Origin: Pseudomonas sp. B6002
Lineage (GTDB): Bacteria; Pseudomonadota; Gammaproteobacteria; Pseudomonadales; Pseudomonadaceae
Length of the DNA stretch: 53,798 bases
Assembly (NCBI RefSeq): GCF_013385985.1
Contig: NZ_JACAOY010000028.1
Coordinates: 49,893 to 103,690, forward strand
Direction: 5' to 3'
Below, piece by piece: positions 38,701 to 46,455 of the stretch. The first letter of the stretch is position 1. The number at the start of each line of letters is the position of its first letter. The position numbers and the translations under genes are program-made. The notes under the pieces were generated by a model. It was given only the letters and a program-made list of their open reading frames with translations. It did no database searches and was not told the origin of the DNA.

Positions 38701-40496
38701 CCGGTTTCGCCGGCTTCGCTTTCGATGATGTACATGTTGGTGACCGCATCGGCCGAAGCGCCGGGTTTGCGCATCAGGGCGAGTTGGCGAATGACGACGG
38801 CGCGGCCGTCTACTCGTCGTTCATCTGCCTGACGAGCCACCAATGCGGTGACATAGGCGGCGCCCTGTGCCGTAAAGCCATTGATTTGCCTGAGGCTCGA
38901 CTCCAGTGCAAGCAAGGGGAGTTGCGCTTCGGTTTGTTCGGCAAATCGACGTTCTCGTTGCTGTACTGCTTCGTTACCCTCAAGTAGATGGGCCTTGAGC
39001 ATTTCAGGGTAGTTCTTGCCAATGTTGACCTGCTGGATCAGACCACCGCTGCCATTGATATAGTCGGCCGTGAGCCAGGCGGGCAGGGGCAGGTTGTTGC
39101 GATGGGCCACGGTGAGTTGCCCCCGTGGCTGGCTTTGCAGGTTGTTGATGGCCAGGTCCGTCAGGCTCATGTGGATTTTTTCGACGTAGCCCGCGCCGCC
39201 TGGGTAGCCGGCAGCCACATGAAAGGTCAGTTGCAGGTCATCGGGATCCCATTGCGCGGCGTGTTCCGGCCCGGAGTGGGCAGTGCCCAGGCGGGCTTCA
39301 TCCTTGAGCAGTTGATTGAGCAAGGCGGTTTGGGTGTAGGTACGGATATCCGGTATATCGCTGAGAAACGTCTCGCCCTCGCTGCGCTTTTTCGCGCTGG
39401 CCAGTTTCAGGCTGTAATGCCGGTATTGCATGCGCTCGCCAGGGGTGGCCCGGCTCAGCCATTCAGGCAGGTCGCGGCGCAACGTGGTCAGTGTGCGAGA
39501 GCTGTAGAGCGCGGCGTTGTCAAAGCTCGCCACCGGATCGGTGATCTGCCAATACACAGCCTGCAACGCCTGGAGCCCGAATGGGGTGCCCAATCTCAGC
39601 CCCTGCAACTGTTGCAGTTGGCGATTGAGGATGATGGCCGTTTGGGCATCAAACAGGTGACCGTCTGCCTCGAAGCGTTGGGTGGTGATACGTTCGAATG
39701 CGGCGTCCCGTTCCAGGGGCGCGGCCCAGTCCGATAGCGCCGAATCCATGGTGTAGTCACGCTCGTAACCGCCCGCCACGGAGCACCTTAAAATATGCGG
39801 CTGGCCTTTATAAACCGGTATCAGTATCAAGTCCGCACCCAGGCGTTGCTGAGCTCGCTTGCCAGCGGTGAACGTCGCCATCGGAAAGTAAGCATGGACG
39901 GCGGCATCACCAAAGCGTGCAATGCGCTGGTCGTGGTCGGGGCATTCAACCAGTTGATCGAGCATCTCGCGCTCCTCGGGCATTAGGTCATTCTTTTGGA
40001 TGAGCGTCATGCGCAAGGTGTCTCTGAGCGCCTCGCTGAACCAGTGCCAGCGCGTTACGCCAGCGTCGCCTGGGCTGTTCCAGTAAGCGGCGAGGGCATT
40101 TTGCAGGGCGGTCGGCAGGGTCTGGGGGAGAGATTCGATCAGTGCCTGGATCAGCGTCATGTCCAGTGGCTGATCATTGGCCCGCAAGGGCGTGGTCGTT
40201 TCGTCACTGAGGTGGCAAGGACGACCGTGGCGGTCGCTGAAGTCCGGCGCCTTGCCGTTGGCGAGATAATCGAGCGTCAGCGCCATGAGTGACTGCCGGG
40301 CCCATCCACCCCGGGACGTGGGGATGAGCAATTGAGTGCGGTTCAGGTCGATGTTGAGCGTGGGATAGGCTTGGGCGATGAATGTCGCCAGCAAATGCTG
40401 AGTGACTGCAGCCAGTGTCGGGCGGGAGGCGAACTGCGCGTTGACCGCGCCGCTGAGAGGTTCACCGGCAGGCGATGGGGGAGAACTGAGGGGCAT
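35745..40496 (-). CDS. large DUF6543 / dermonecrotic-toxin-like protein
   Basis: A 1583-residue protein with no signal peptide. It resembles the big Pseudomonas proteins annotated with a dermonecrotic toxin (DUF6543) domain. The block around residues 690-790 has QYLYGANARALVDQAERESV, then the hydrophobic pair LLEGAGLLFSTLLLPLARGP and LLLNVGLLMFELAPTLVSP, which could insert into a membrane. Charged, helical regions follow (KRIAAERERKALRKQQLGEE). Unlike many relatives, I see no leucine-rich repeats or C-terminal ubiquitin-ligase region. AAAAGG precedes the ATG. It stands alone between a REP pair and a 373-bp gap, with no secretion genes nearby. Role inferred only from family. Confidence 0.78.
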   Translation of the reverse strand: MPLSSPPSPAGEPLSGAVNAQFASRPTLAAVTQHLLATFIAQAYPTLNIDLNRTQLLIPTSRGGWARQSLMALTLDYLANGKAPDFSDRHGRPCHLSDETTTPLRANDQPLDMTLIQALIESLPQTLPTALQNALAAYWNSPGDAGVTRWHWFSEALRDTLRMTLIQKNDLMPEEREMLDQLVECPDHDQRIARFGDAAVHAYFPMATFTAGKRAQQRLGADLILIPVYKGQPHILRCSVAGGYERDYTMDSALSDWAAPLERDAAFERITTQRFEADGHLFDAQTAIILNRQLQQLQGLRLGTPFGLQALQAVYWQITDPVASFDNAALYSSRTLTTLRRDLPEWLSRATPGERMQYRHYSLKLASAKKRSEGETFLSDIPDIRTYTQTALLNQLLKDEARLGTAHSGPEHAAQWDPDDLQLTFHVAAGYPGGAGYVEKIHMSLTDLAINNLQSQPRGQLTVAHRNNLPLPAWLTADYINGSGGLIQQVNIGKNYPEMLKAHLLEGNEAVQQRERRFAEQTEAQLPLLALESSLRQINGFTAQGAAYVTALVARQADERRVDGRAVVIRQLALMRKPGASADAVTNMYIIESEAGETGPHILYRPLYTDMLLQFNSREQLMSAIATPGELQTSVLTWLSDGARPIYDNGGFQQPHYVRFGAGSEFDLPEIPVPATLAANGINDELLQFLANGQLMQYLYGANARALVDQAERESVSNAESRWQVLLEGAGLLFSTLLLPLARGPLMLTGWLLSLAGSASRDIPALNSADAETRELAWADLLLNVGLLMFELAPTLVSPKRSSSDAHTWQIQRSPLERRAPEQWPPLPAPVIEHGTVLLGGGSSGLESCVFDFSFASARQRLTADQQQRLSLLQAPKPEVLPDPVSSGPHRGLYHHLRDWYALIDSRWYQVRLETDGVVIVDPFNTRREGPYLKSDGQGNWSIDLQLRLRGGMPPKRIAAERERKALRKQQLGEEQTRFTNSPQVMQQGRLVSLKSPQQLLQEKVDMAQMLMEKAATDPKYSDQARANTRKNFDNALHEQMNVFMGFLDSRKERSELGIAMPANVAAIFLENTVNNARKSVVVADMDRQALYAENPDLKAPYEQALPAILLNPPRYAQFLKDISLINERQINALEIKDRSLLELFNLGKPGPEAYNRLTEGRPDEISALALKYSQLQNFKYLSKKNWRDGLLHNELDLILDPLGRHLRTHSELNTLNLGPADRIAVLDSLFQHYAPAVDALQGLTIVHAESLDMAHFQPLQALVNSLYQDVMQQLAAEVKPLPETAKRPPKRALSAPDRIQKKVIKTRRQGILIGNMKPADNVLPIDTVEVRSEQTDQLLATYSEHESGWDEVEFQHRPSASGSQPKTRALSIVKGEARQRLNALEPTIKRQERYAQMSRFPIEIQESLDVEASRYAELANELDRAISAQPKEEQASADLNLVSQLRNAVDTLKGKGRALRIERTLALVPTDSHVAYLLEQDQVQLASLGSRIPLRGERCDFIQEYAINDKRGSPLWYAHFHYPQKAAPKLEYTVAHLKTKAQRTESYYSLLSKAQNPQNVVDVHRGSISRGLAERWFLPLAP

Positions 40497-40869
40497 AACG
40501 GGGCCTTTTCGGGTCGATAATGGAAACAGGCCTTAGCTAATGCCCATTGGCCCTCGGCCTGGCGGTAGCTATTGCTGGGCCCTAAATCAACCATTCGTCT
40601 TTCATATAGCTCCACAACCCTGAATTTCTTGCTATAAACGCACTCCGATGACCATTCGCCGAGCCCGTCCTGGTGCTTTTGGGGGTTGTTTGGGAAAAAT
40701 TGCCTGTCTTTTCAGTTGCTGCGCCCTCAAGTCGGCCTTAGACTGCCGCCCCTCGTAAATTGAGTGCCGGGTGGCGCTTGGAATGGACGGCGCCCTTCCG
40801 AGACCTGCAGAGGTCGGCCGGAACGCTCCCTTATTCGCCTTAATGCACGTATTTTTTATAGAGAAATCA
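40497..40869. other. intergenic region between toxin-like gene and DksA-like gene
   Basis: This is a 373-bp gap with divergent genes on both sides, so it should hold two promoters. I see a small hairpin GACCT-GCAG-AGGTC at 40802-40815, inside the probable leader of the DksA-like gene. No small gene, REP element or clear promoter motif was recognised. Confidence 0.5.
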
Positions 40870-41274
40870 ATGACAAAGGAAAAGTTGCTGGCCATGCCGG
40901 CGGATGACTACATGAATGCCGAACAGCACGCTTTTTTCGAGCAGTTGCTGCAAGACATGAAAGTGGAACACCACGAGCGCATTGAGCAGAACCGTATCGC
41001 CATTGAAAGCCTGGACACCCCGGCTGACCCGGCCGACGCCGCTTCCGTTGAAGAAGAGCGCACCTGGCTGGTGAACGCCATTGATCGCGACCAGCGCATG
41101 CTGCCGCAACTTGAACGCGCGCTGGAGCGCATCAAGGAAGATTCCTTTGGCTGGTGTGATGACAGCGGCGAGCCTATCGGCCTCAAGCGCCTGCTGATCA
41201 GCCCGACCACCAAGTACTGCATCGAAGCGCAAGAGCGCCACGAGCAGATCGACAAGCACCAGCGTCAAGCCTGA
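40870..41274 (+). CDS. TraR/DksA-family protein lacking the four-Cys zinc finger (DksA2-like)
   Basis: A 134-residue DksA-type protein expected to bind RNA polymerase in its secondary channel. The coiled-coil tip motif DxxDxA is kept (DPADAA). The globular part has FGWCDDSGEPIGLKRLL and TKYCIEAQ. Only the first and third zinc Cys remain, and the second and fourth are Ser and Ala. This is like P. aeruginosa DksA2, the zinc-independent paralogue used under zinc shortage. The ATG at 40870 is chosen, although its ribosome site is weak; an in-frame ATG at 40843 would add nine residues. No Zur site was identified by eye. Confidence 0.88.
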   Translation: MTKEKLLAMPADDYMNAEQHAFFEQLLQDMKVEHHERIEQNRIAIESLDTPADPADAASVEEERTWLVNAIDRDQRMLPQLERALERIKEDSFGWCDDSGEPIGLKRLLISPTTKYCIEAQERHEQIDKHQRQA

Positions 41275-41359
41275 TGCGGTGAAACGGGGGGCCGAGCCGT
41301 CGGTGCCCCGAGAAACACCTGTTACGCCCCGTCTATTGATCTGCTGCAAGCCACCCCAC

Positions 41360-41387
41360 TAAAGGCCCATGGATAATGGCCCGATAG
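41360..41387 (+). promoter_or_regulatory. candidate sigma-28 (FliA) promoter
   Basis: TAAAG at 41360-41364, then about 15 bases, then CCCGATAG at 41380-41387, is close to the FliA consensus TAAA-N15-GCCGATAA. It precedes a chemotaxis transducer gene, a typical FliA target. It also overlaps the first possible ATG of that gene (41369), so the true start should be downstream at 41435. Confidence 0.6.
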
Positions 41388-41434
41388 TGGCGTTTAATGC
41401 AGACACAATAACGACAAGCAGTGGGGTAACAACG

Positions 41435-43051
41435 ATGGCTGGAGACGGATCTCTGATGGGCGCAGCAGTGCCACCGCATTCGGTGGCGCGCACGCTGCCC
41501 GGCTGGCTGACGCCGTTCTTGCAGAGCGCTGCCCTGGTGCTCGTGCTGCTTAGCCTGGCGTTTGCCAGCTTGCCGATATATCTGTGCCTGCCACTGGCCT
41601 TGCTGGTGATCTGGCTGCCTCGCCTTAAAAGTCGTACTCCGGTGATCGCTCCTTCTGAAGGCGCCGATGCGATTGGCGAGCTAACCCGCGATCTTTCCTA
41701 CACAACAAGTCATAACGCATTGTCCGCTGCCGGCGTGGCCTATTCGGTCAAGCAACTGGCTGCACGCTTGCAGTCGCAGTTGAGCGCCGCCAAGCAAATT
41801 GTCAGCAGCGCCGAGGTGATGATCGGCACCGAAAAGGTCACCTCTGAACTTAGCCGTCAAGCGCTGGGCGCAGCCAGCCAGGCCCATCAGCGCAGCACCG
41901 AAGGCCGCGAAGTGTTGGCCCAATCGATCACCCGCATGCACCAGCTCAGTCAGCGCGCGAACGCCAGCCGCGAGCTGATCGAAGCCCTGAGCCAGCGCAG
42001 CGAAGAAATCCAGCGGGTTACCCTGGTGATTCAGTCCATCGCCAGCCAGACCAACCTGTTGGCGCTGAACGCCGCCATTGAAGCCGCGCGGGCTGGCGAG
42101 CATGGGCGCGGGTTTGCCGTGGTGGCTGATGAAGTGCGCGGCCTGGCCGGGCGCACCGCCACGGCCACCGATGAAGTCGGGGTTATGGTCGCCGACATCC
42201 AGCAACGCACGGCCCAGGTGGTGGAGCAGATTCGCCAGCTTTCGGCGGACCTGCACACTGGCGTCGAACAGGTGGAGCATGCTGGCGGGCAACTCGAGAG
42301 CATCGCCAGCCTGGCGGCGGACGTGGAAGGGCAGGTCAATGCGATCGCCGAGGGCGCCGATACCAACCGCACCCAGCTCGACAGCCTGTTCCACGCCGTG
42401 GAGCAGATGCGCAGCGACCTTACCGTCAGCGACCAGCAAACCCGTCAGCTCGCTGACGCAGCCGTGCAAATGGAAGGGCAGGCCGAGACCATCAGCGAGC
42501 GCCTGGCCGAAGTTGGCCTGGATGACTATCACCAGCGGATCTACGACTTGGCCCGCGAAGGTGCCAATCGTATTGCCGAGCAGTTCGAGGCCGATGTGCA
42601 GCAAAGCCGCATCAGCTTGGAAGACTTGTTCGATCGCAGCTACACCGCCATTCCCAATACCAGCCCCACCAAATACCACTCGCGTTTTGACGGTTATACC
42701 GACCAGGTCTTGCCGGCGATCCAGGAAGCCTTGCTGCCCCGTCATGAGGGGCTGGTATTTGCAATTGCCTGCACGCCCCAAGGCTATGTACCGACCCATA
42801 ACAAAGCGTTTTCTCACGCCCTGACCGGCGATGCGCAGGTCGACTCCGTGCAGAACCGCACCAAACGCAAGTTCGAGGACCGTACTGGCATTCGTTGTGG
42901 CAGCCATCAACAGGCGGTGTTGTTGCAGACTTACACCCGTGATACCGGGGAGCTGATGCACGACTTGTCCGTGCCGATCATGGTCAAGGGCCGCCATTGG
43001 GGTGGGTTGCGTCTGGGCTATAAACCGGAGGGGGCGAAGGTCACGGGCTAG
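41435..43051 (+). CDS. methyl-accepting chemotaxis protein with C-terminal sensor region
   Basis: A 538-residue transducer. Two short adjacent hydrophobic segments (about residues 29-62) anchor it with almost no periplasmic part. The signalling hairpin tip is canonical: [20 protein letters not shown] then [18 protein letters not shown]. After the signalling coil, residues from about 375 form a separate domain ([60 protein letters not shown]) that looks like a cytoplasmic cache-type sensor. ATG at 41435 has GGGG eight bases upstream; the earlier ATG at 41369 overlaps the promoter. The ligand is unknown. Confidence 0.9.
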   Translation: MAGDGSLMGAAVPPHSVARTLPGWLTPFLQSAALVLVLLSLAFASLPIYLCLPLALLVIWLPRLKSRTPVIAPSEGADAIGELTRDLSYTTSHNALSAAGVAYSVKQLAARLQSQLSAAKQIVSSAEVMIGTEKVTSELSRQALGAASQAHQRSTEGREVLAQSITRMHQLSQRANASRELIEALSQRSEEIQRVTLVIQSIASQTNLLALNAAIEAARAGEHGRGFAVVADEVRGLAGRTATATDEVGVMVADIQQRTAQVVEQIRQLSADLHTGVEQVEHAGGQLESIASLAADVEGQVNAIAEGADTNRTQLDSLFHAVEQMRSDLTVSDQQTRQLADAAVQMEGQAETISERLAEVGLDDYHQRIYDLAREGANRIAEQFEADVQQSRISLEDLFDRSYTAIPNTSPTKYHSRFDGYTDQVLPAIQEALLPRHEGLVFAIACTPQGYVPTHNKAFSHALTGDAQVDSVQNRTKRKFEDRTGIRCGSHQQAVLLQTYTRDTGELMHDLSVPIMVKGRHWGGLRLGYKPEGAKVTG

Positions 43052-43075
43052 TGATTGTTGCTGTTTATGCAACGC

Positions 43076-43098
43076 AGCTATTCCGGGGATAGCTTTTT
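43076..43098 (+). terminator. rho-independent terminator after chemotaxis gene
   Basis: Stem AGCTAT / ATAGCT with loop TCCGGGG, followed by five Ts, 25 bp after the stop codon of the transducer gene. Confidence 0.65.
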
Positions 43099-43166
43099 CC
43101 TACTGGCAGAAAACCGTAGCATGGCGAACATTGTTAGCCAGCTAACTAATGCTGCGGAGAAGCTCC

Positions 43167-43370
43167 ATGCAAAACAAAGTCGATGTCGCCGTGATGATCG
43201 GCAGTGGCGTACCTGAAACCCTGCGTGCGCTGGGCCAGAAAGCTTGCTGGGTGGTGCTGCTGAATGGGGAGCAGCGCGGCACGGCGTTCGCCAGCCGTGA
43301 AGAAGCGCAGGAATGCCAGGCTGCCTGGCAAGCGCTGTTGCGCCTGGAACAATCAGACAGCCTGCATTGA
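43167..43370 (+). CDS. small conserved hypothetical protein
   Basis: A 67-residue soluble protein: MQNKVDVAVMIGSGVPETL, then GQKACWVVLLNGEQRGTAF and a helical end EEAQECQAAWQALLRLEQ. The ATG at 43167 has GGAGA eight bases upstream; an ATG six codons earlier has none. It converges on the DUF2789 gene with 6 bp between stops. I do not recognise the family. The strand-turn-strand then helix pattern suggests a small alpha/beta fold. Confidence 0.72.
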   Translation: MQNKVDVAVMIGSGVPETLRALGQKACWVVLLNGEQRGTAFASREEAQECQAAWQALLRLEQSDSLH

Positions 43371-43376
43371 GCAGCC

Positions 43377-43613
43377 TTATTGAGGTTGGTGCAGGCGCTG
43401 GTTCAACTCGTCCACGGGAATCGCCCATTCAGCGTCTTCGCGCAACTCTTCTTTCAGGAACTGCGCTTGCTGGGGCGTCCAGAAGGGCGCGTCGATCAGC
43501 TTCACGTCTTCAGGCAGCGGGTGCGCGACAATGAAGGCGTCAATCGCCTCGGGCGTAGAGTCCAGGCCCAGTTGTTCGAACAGTGTTTCCAGCGTGGGTA
43601 GTGGCGCATCCAT
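43377..43613 (-). CDS. DUF2789 family protein
   Basis: A 78-residue acidic protein with the DUF2789 pattern: LFEQLGLDSTPEAIDAFI, HPLPEDVKLIDAPFW and FLKEELREDAEWAIPVDELN. It is predicted to be all-helical and cytoplasmic. GGGAG lies before the ATG. Function unknown across the family. It converges with the small plus-strand gene. Confidence 0.88.
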   Translation of the reverse strand: MDAPLPTLETLFEQLGLDSTPEAIDAFIVAHPLPEDVKLIDAPFWTPQQAQFLKEELREDAEWAIPVDELNQRLHQPQ

Positions 43614-43684
43614 ATCGATCTCCCTGCAAGGTGATGGTCGTTGTGCATGGGAGGCCTGCCGCGCTTCAGAGTTCTATCGGATTA

Positions 43685-43915
43685 TCAGGAATTGAGTGCG
43701 CCGCAATCCACCGCAGCCTTCAACGCCTTTGCGGCTTCCTTGGCCGCGATGGCCGCGGCGTCGACGGTTTTGAACCAGCGATCTTTTTCGACCTGGTGCG
43801 TGGTGACCGTGGTCAGCGGTGGCTTGGCGCGCATGATAATGACTGCCTGAAACTCACCGTCTACTTCCCTGGCATCGCCATGGATGAAAAATTCGCCAAT
43901 ATCAAATTCCGTCAC
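43685..43915 (-). CDS. small conserved hypothetical protein
   Basis: A 76-residue protein if started at GTG 43915, which has AAGGGAAGG upstream. It reads as TEFDIGEFFIHGDAREVDGE, QAVIIMRAKPPLTTV and a C-terminal Ala/Lys helix (AAIAAKEAAKALKAAVD). An in-frame ATG at 44029 would add 38 residues and overlap the next gene's end. The beta-strand then helix layout resembles other short Pseudomonas stress-linked unknowns. No function can be assigned. Confidence 0.65.
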   Translation of the reverse strand: MTEFDIGEFFIHGDAREVDGEFQAVIIMRAKPPLTTVTTHQVEKDRWFKTVDAAAIAAKEAAKALKAAVDCGALNS

Positions 43916-44025
43916 GTATAGCCTTCCCTTCAAGGTAACTGCACTGATGAAACTTGACCCGCTAGGGACAAACTTCAATGGACGGGCCAGTATGGCAGTT
44001 GTTGGCGGGCGAGGGCGCAGTAAAC

Positions 44026-44301
44026 TCACCCAGCTGATGAAACGACTGCGCCGTAAGGGGCGTGCAGGATCGCTTCAAGCTTTTTGGCCAGTTCACAGGC
44101 TTTGTCGTGATTGCTGCGAAAGCCTTTGACCCGGCCACTGGTGACTTCACGGATATGGAAAAAATTCCTGCCGGCAGGAATGACTTGGTAAAGGACTGAA
44201 TCCGGATACCCGTCATGGCCGTGCAGGCGGTAATATGGGCTCTCGTCCTGGCAAGATGAACGAGTAGTGGAATAGAGTGTATCGTGTCGAGGGTGTTGCA
44301 T
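44026..44301 (-). CDS. small conserved hypothetical protein
   Basis: A 91-residue protein: YYRLHGHDGYPDSVLYQVIP, GRNFFHIREVTSGRVKGF and NHDKACELAKKLEAIL. It is His/Tyr-rich at the front with a C-terminal helix. A good ribosome site (GGGAGC, about eight bases before the ATG) supports translation. It is in line with the 76-residue gene downstream and may share its transcript. Family not recognised. Confidence 0.7.
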   Translation of the reverse strand: MQHPRHDTLYSTTRSSCQDESPYYRLHGHDGYPDSVLYQVIPAGRNFFHIREVTSGRVKGFRSNHDKACELAKKLEAILHAPYGAVVSSAG

Positions 44302-44694
44302 GGCCAGCTCCCGTTGATCGATCTTGTTGACCCACCAGCAGCGTTTCGGGTGGTTTTGACCCGTGTTGCTGTTTTAGTATTGTTGGCGGCAGCCTTGGTC
44401 GAGTTCCAAGCCAGATCGTTACATTTGTTTAGGCTGTCGGAAAACTGCATTTTTAATTGGGTTATTCTCTGAAGTTGGCCGACCCGTGTTCTCTGGTCGT
44501 TGAACCTGTGATCTCCTGTGGTGCCGGATGACCTTGCAAAGGGTCCATCGCGTACGTCTGTACTAGTCTTACGGCGCAGCAGCAGGCTCTACTTCAGCTT
44601 TTTTACAAATGCGTTGTGTGATCGAGCCGTAACGGCCTTTTTTTGTGCTGCCCGCTCAGGCGGTCAGCGCTCTTTTCGATGTGGGGGCGTTTCC
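44302..44694. other. intergenic region without a convincing gene
   Basis: This 393-bp gap has several open frames on both strands, but none has a good ribosome site or a sensible protein. It must contain promoters for the divergent genes on either side. AT-rich sequence lies near 44430-44470. No repeat was found. Confidence 0.5.
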
Positions 44695-45165
44695 TTGGCA
44701 GTCAGTAATCTGGATATGCACGCGTTATTCGTGCTGGGTGATTTGCGCGCAAAGTTGGTCAAGCAGTTCCAATCACGTTTTGTTTACATCACTGAACAGA
44801 CGCCGGAAGGCATCTATATCGCTGAGATCGATACCGAAACAGCGATGGTCGTGGATGACAAGCCACGCCTGGAACTCAAGGTAGGCGATCACTTTCGTGC
44901 GGCGGTATTGCCCAGTCGCGAAGGTGGCAAGTTCGAACTGAAGTTCCGCGATATCAAGTTGACCGTGTATGGCCTGGGCGATTACGCCTTTGTGTCCTCT
45001 GCCGAAGGGCAGGGCATCGTGTTCAAGGAAGGCCACAGTGTGATGCTGGTATTCGCCGCCAACGAACAATTGCAGGAAGGGCTGACCAAGACCCTCAAGG
45101 CCGTGACCGGCAAGGCCGCCAAGTGGCGCAAGGGCGAGCTGGTGACCTTCAAGGCCAGCGAGTAG
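44695..45165 (+). CDS. conserved hypothetical protein
   Basis: A 156-residue protein if started at TTG 44695, which has GGGGG about seven bases upstream; ATG 44716 would give 149 residues. It reads MHALFVLGDLRAKLVKQF, VYITEQTPEGIYIAEIDTET, LPSREGGKFELKFRDIKLTV and a Lys-rich end (GKAAKWRKGELVTFKASE). It is mostly beta strands and has no signal peptide. The sequence looks strongly constrained and I believe it is widespread in Pseudomonas, but no function is known to me. Confidence 0.72.
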   Translation: MAVSNLDMHALFVLGDLRAKLVKQFQSRFVYITEQTPEGIYIAEIDTETAMVVDDKPRLELKVGDHFRAAVLPSREGGKFELKFRDIKLTVYGLGDYAFVSSAEGQGIVFKEGHSVMLVFAANEQLQEGLTKTLKAVTGKAAKWRKGELVTFKASE

Positions 45166-45297
45166 TCCATAAACACCGCGTGTACCGTTCTCTCCCGGAA
45201 CCTCTACTACAGTTGAGTTGACTTAACTATTCAGAGGCTTCGCGCATAGGCAGCAAAGCCATCCGCTATTGGCTGCGACATCGCGAGGTGCAAAGGC

Positions 45298-46314
45298 ATG
45301 AAAGGATTGAGAACGCTGTTGGCTGCATCGCTGACCACACTGGGCCTGTCGATGGCTGCGTCGCCTGTGACCGCTGCCGAGGCGCCGGTGCATTTCGCCG
45401 ACCTGAACTGGGAAAGCGGCAGCCTCATCACTGAGGTGCTGAGGTTTATCGTGGAGAAGGGCTATGACCTGCCCACCGATACCTTGCCCGGCACCACCAT
45501 CACCCTGGAAACCGCCCTCGCCAAGAATGACATCCAGGTGATCGGCGAAGAGTGGGCTGGCCGCAGCCCCGTGTGGATCAAGGCCGAAGCCGAAGGTAAG
45601 GTGGTGGGCCTGGGCGATACGGTCAAAGGCGCGACCGAAGGTTGGTGGGTGCCGGAGTACGTGGTCAAGGGTGATCCCGCCAAAGGCCTCAAGCCCCTGG
45701 CGCCCGACCTCAAGCGCGTGCAGGACCTGGCGCGCTACAAGGACGTGTTCAAGGACCCCGAGTCCCCTGGCAAAGGGCGCTTTCTCAACAGCCCCATCGG
45801 CTGGACTTCGGAAGTGGTCAACGCCCAGAAGCTCAAGGCCTATGGCCTGGACGACAGCTATGTGAATTTTCGCAGCGGTTCGGGCGCAGCCTTGGATGCC
45901 GAAATCGCCTCGTCGATTCGTCGTGGCAAGCCGGTGCTGTTCTACTACTGGTCACCGACTCCCCTGATGGGCCGCTTCAAGCTGATCCAGCTGGAAGAGC
46001 CACCGTTTGATGCCGATGCCTGGAAGACGCTCACCGATGCAGACAACCCCAACCCGAGGCCGACGCGTTCGTTGGCGTCCAAGCTGAGCATTGGTGTGTC
46101 GACGCCGTTTCAGAAGGAACATCCGCAGATCGCCGAGTTTTTTACCAAGGTTCAGTTTCCCATCGGGCCGTTGAATAAAGCGTTGGCCGCGATGAGCGAA
46201 AATCACACACCGCCGCGGGATGTCGCCCAGGTGTTTCTCAAGGAGCATCCCGAGGTGTGGAAGGCGTGGTTGACTGAGGATGTGGCGCAGAAGGTGGAAG
46301 CAAGTTTGAAGTAA
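45298..46314 (+). CDS. glycine betaine/proline-type ABC transporter binding protein (ProX/OpuAC-like)
   Basis: A 338-residue periplasmic protein. The signal peptide runs to about residue 26 (SPVTA-AE). The mature part starts VHFADLNWESGSLITEVLRF and has TITLETALAKNDIQVIGEEW, GATEGWWVPEYVVKGD and FNSPIGWTSE-like LNSPIGWTSEVV, as in quaternary-amine binding proteins. Aromatic cage residues (W in EEWAGRSPVW and GWWVPEY) are present. No permease or ATPase genes adjoin it, so it is an orphan component. The substrate may be betaine, choline or a related compound. Confidence 0.9.
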   Translation: MKGLRTLLAASLTTLGLSMAASPVTAAEAPVHFADLNWESGSLITEVLRFIVEKGYDLPTDTLPGTTITLETALAKNDIQVIGEEWAGRSPVWIKAEAEGKVVGLGDTVKGATEGWWVPEYVVKGDPAKGLKPLAPDLKRVQDLARYKDVFKDPESPGKGRFLNSPIGWTSEVVNAQKLKAYGLDDSYVNFRSGSGAALDAEIASSIRRGKPVLFYYWSPTPLMGRFKLIQLEEPPFDADAWKTLTDADNPNPRPTRSLASKLSIGVSTPFQKEHPQIAEFFTKVQFPIGPLNKALAAMSENHTPPRDVAQVFLKEHPEVWKAWLTEDVAQKVEASLK

Positions 46315-46347
46315 TTGCAGGTATTACCACCCAGTGGAGCTCCAACT

Positions 46348-46437
46348 GTGGGAGCTGGCTTGCCTGCGATGGCGGTGAGTCAGGCAACAAATTTGTTACC
46401 TGACATACCGCCATCGCGGGCAAGCCCGGCTTCCACA
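46348..46437. repeat. REPIN between convergent genes
   Basis: Inverted pair GTGGGAGCTGGCTTGCCTGC and GCGGGCAAGCCCGGCTTCCAC; the right arm has several changes from the usual form. It separates convergent genes. Confidence 0.85.
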
Positions 46438-46455
46438 TTGACCGGGTGGTATGTT

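Noticed and set aside
41275-41330. Possible terminator after the DksA-like gene (GGGG...CCCC)
   Set aside because: The stem is short and interrupted, and no T-run follows.
44284-44472. 62-codon hydrophobic frame on the plus strand
   Set aside because: It has no ribosome site, overlaps the start of a better-supported minus-strand gene and shows no family resemblance.
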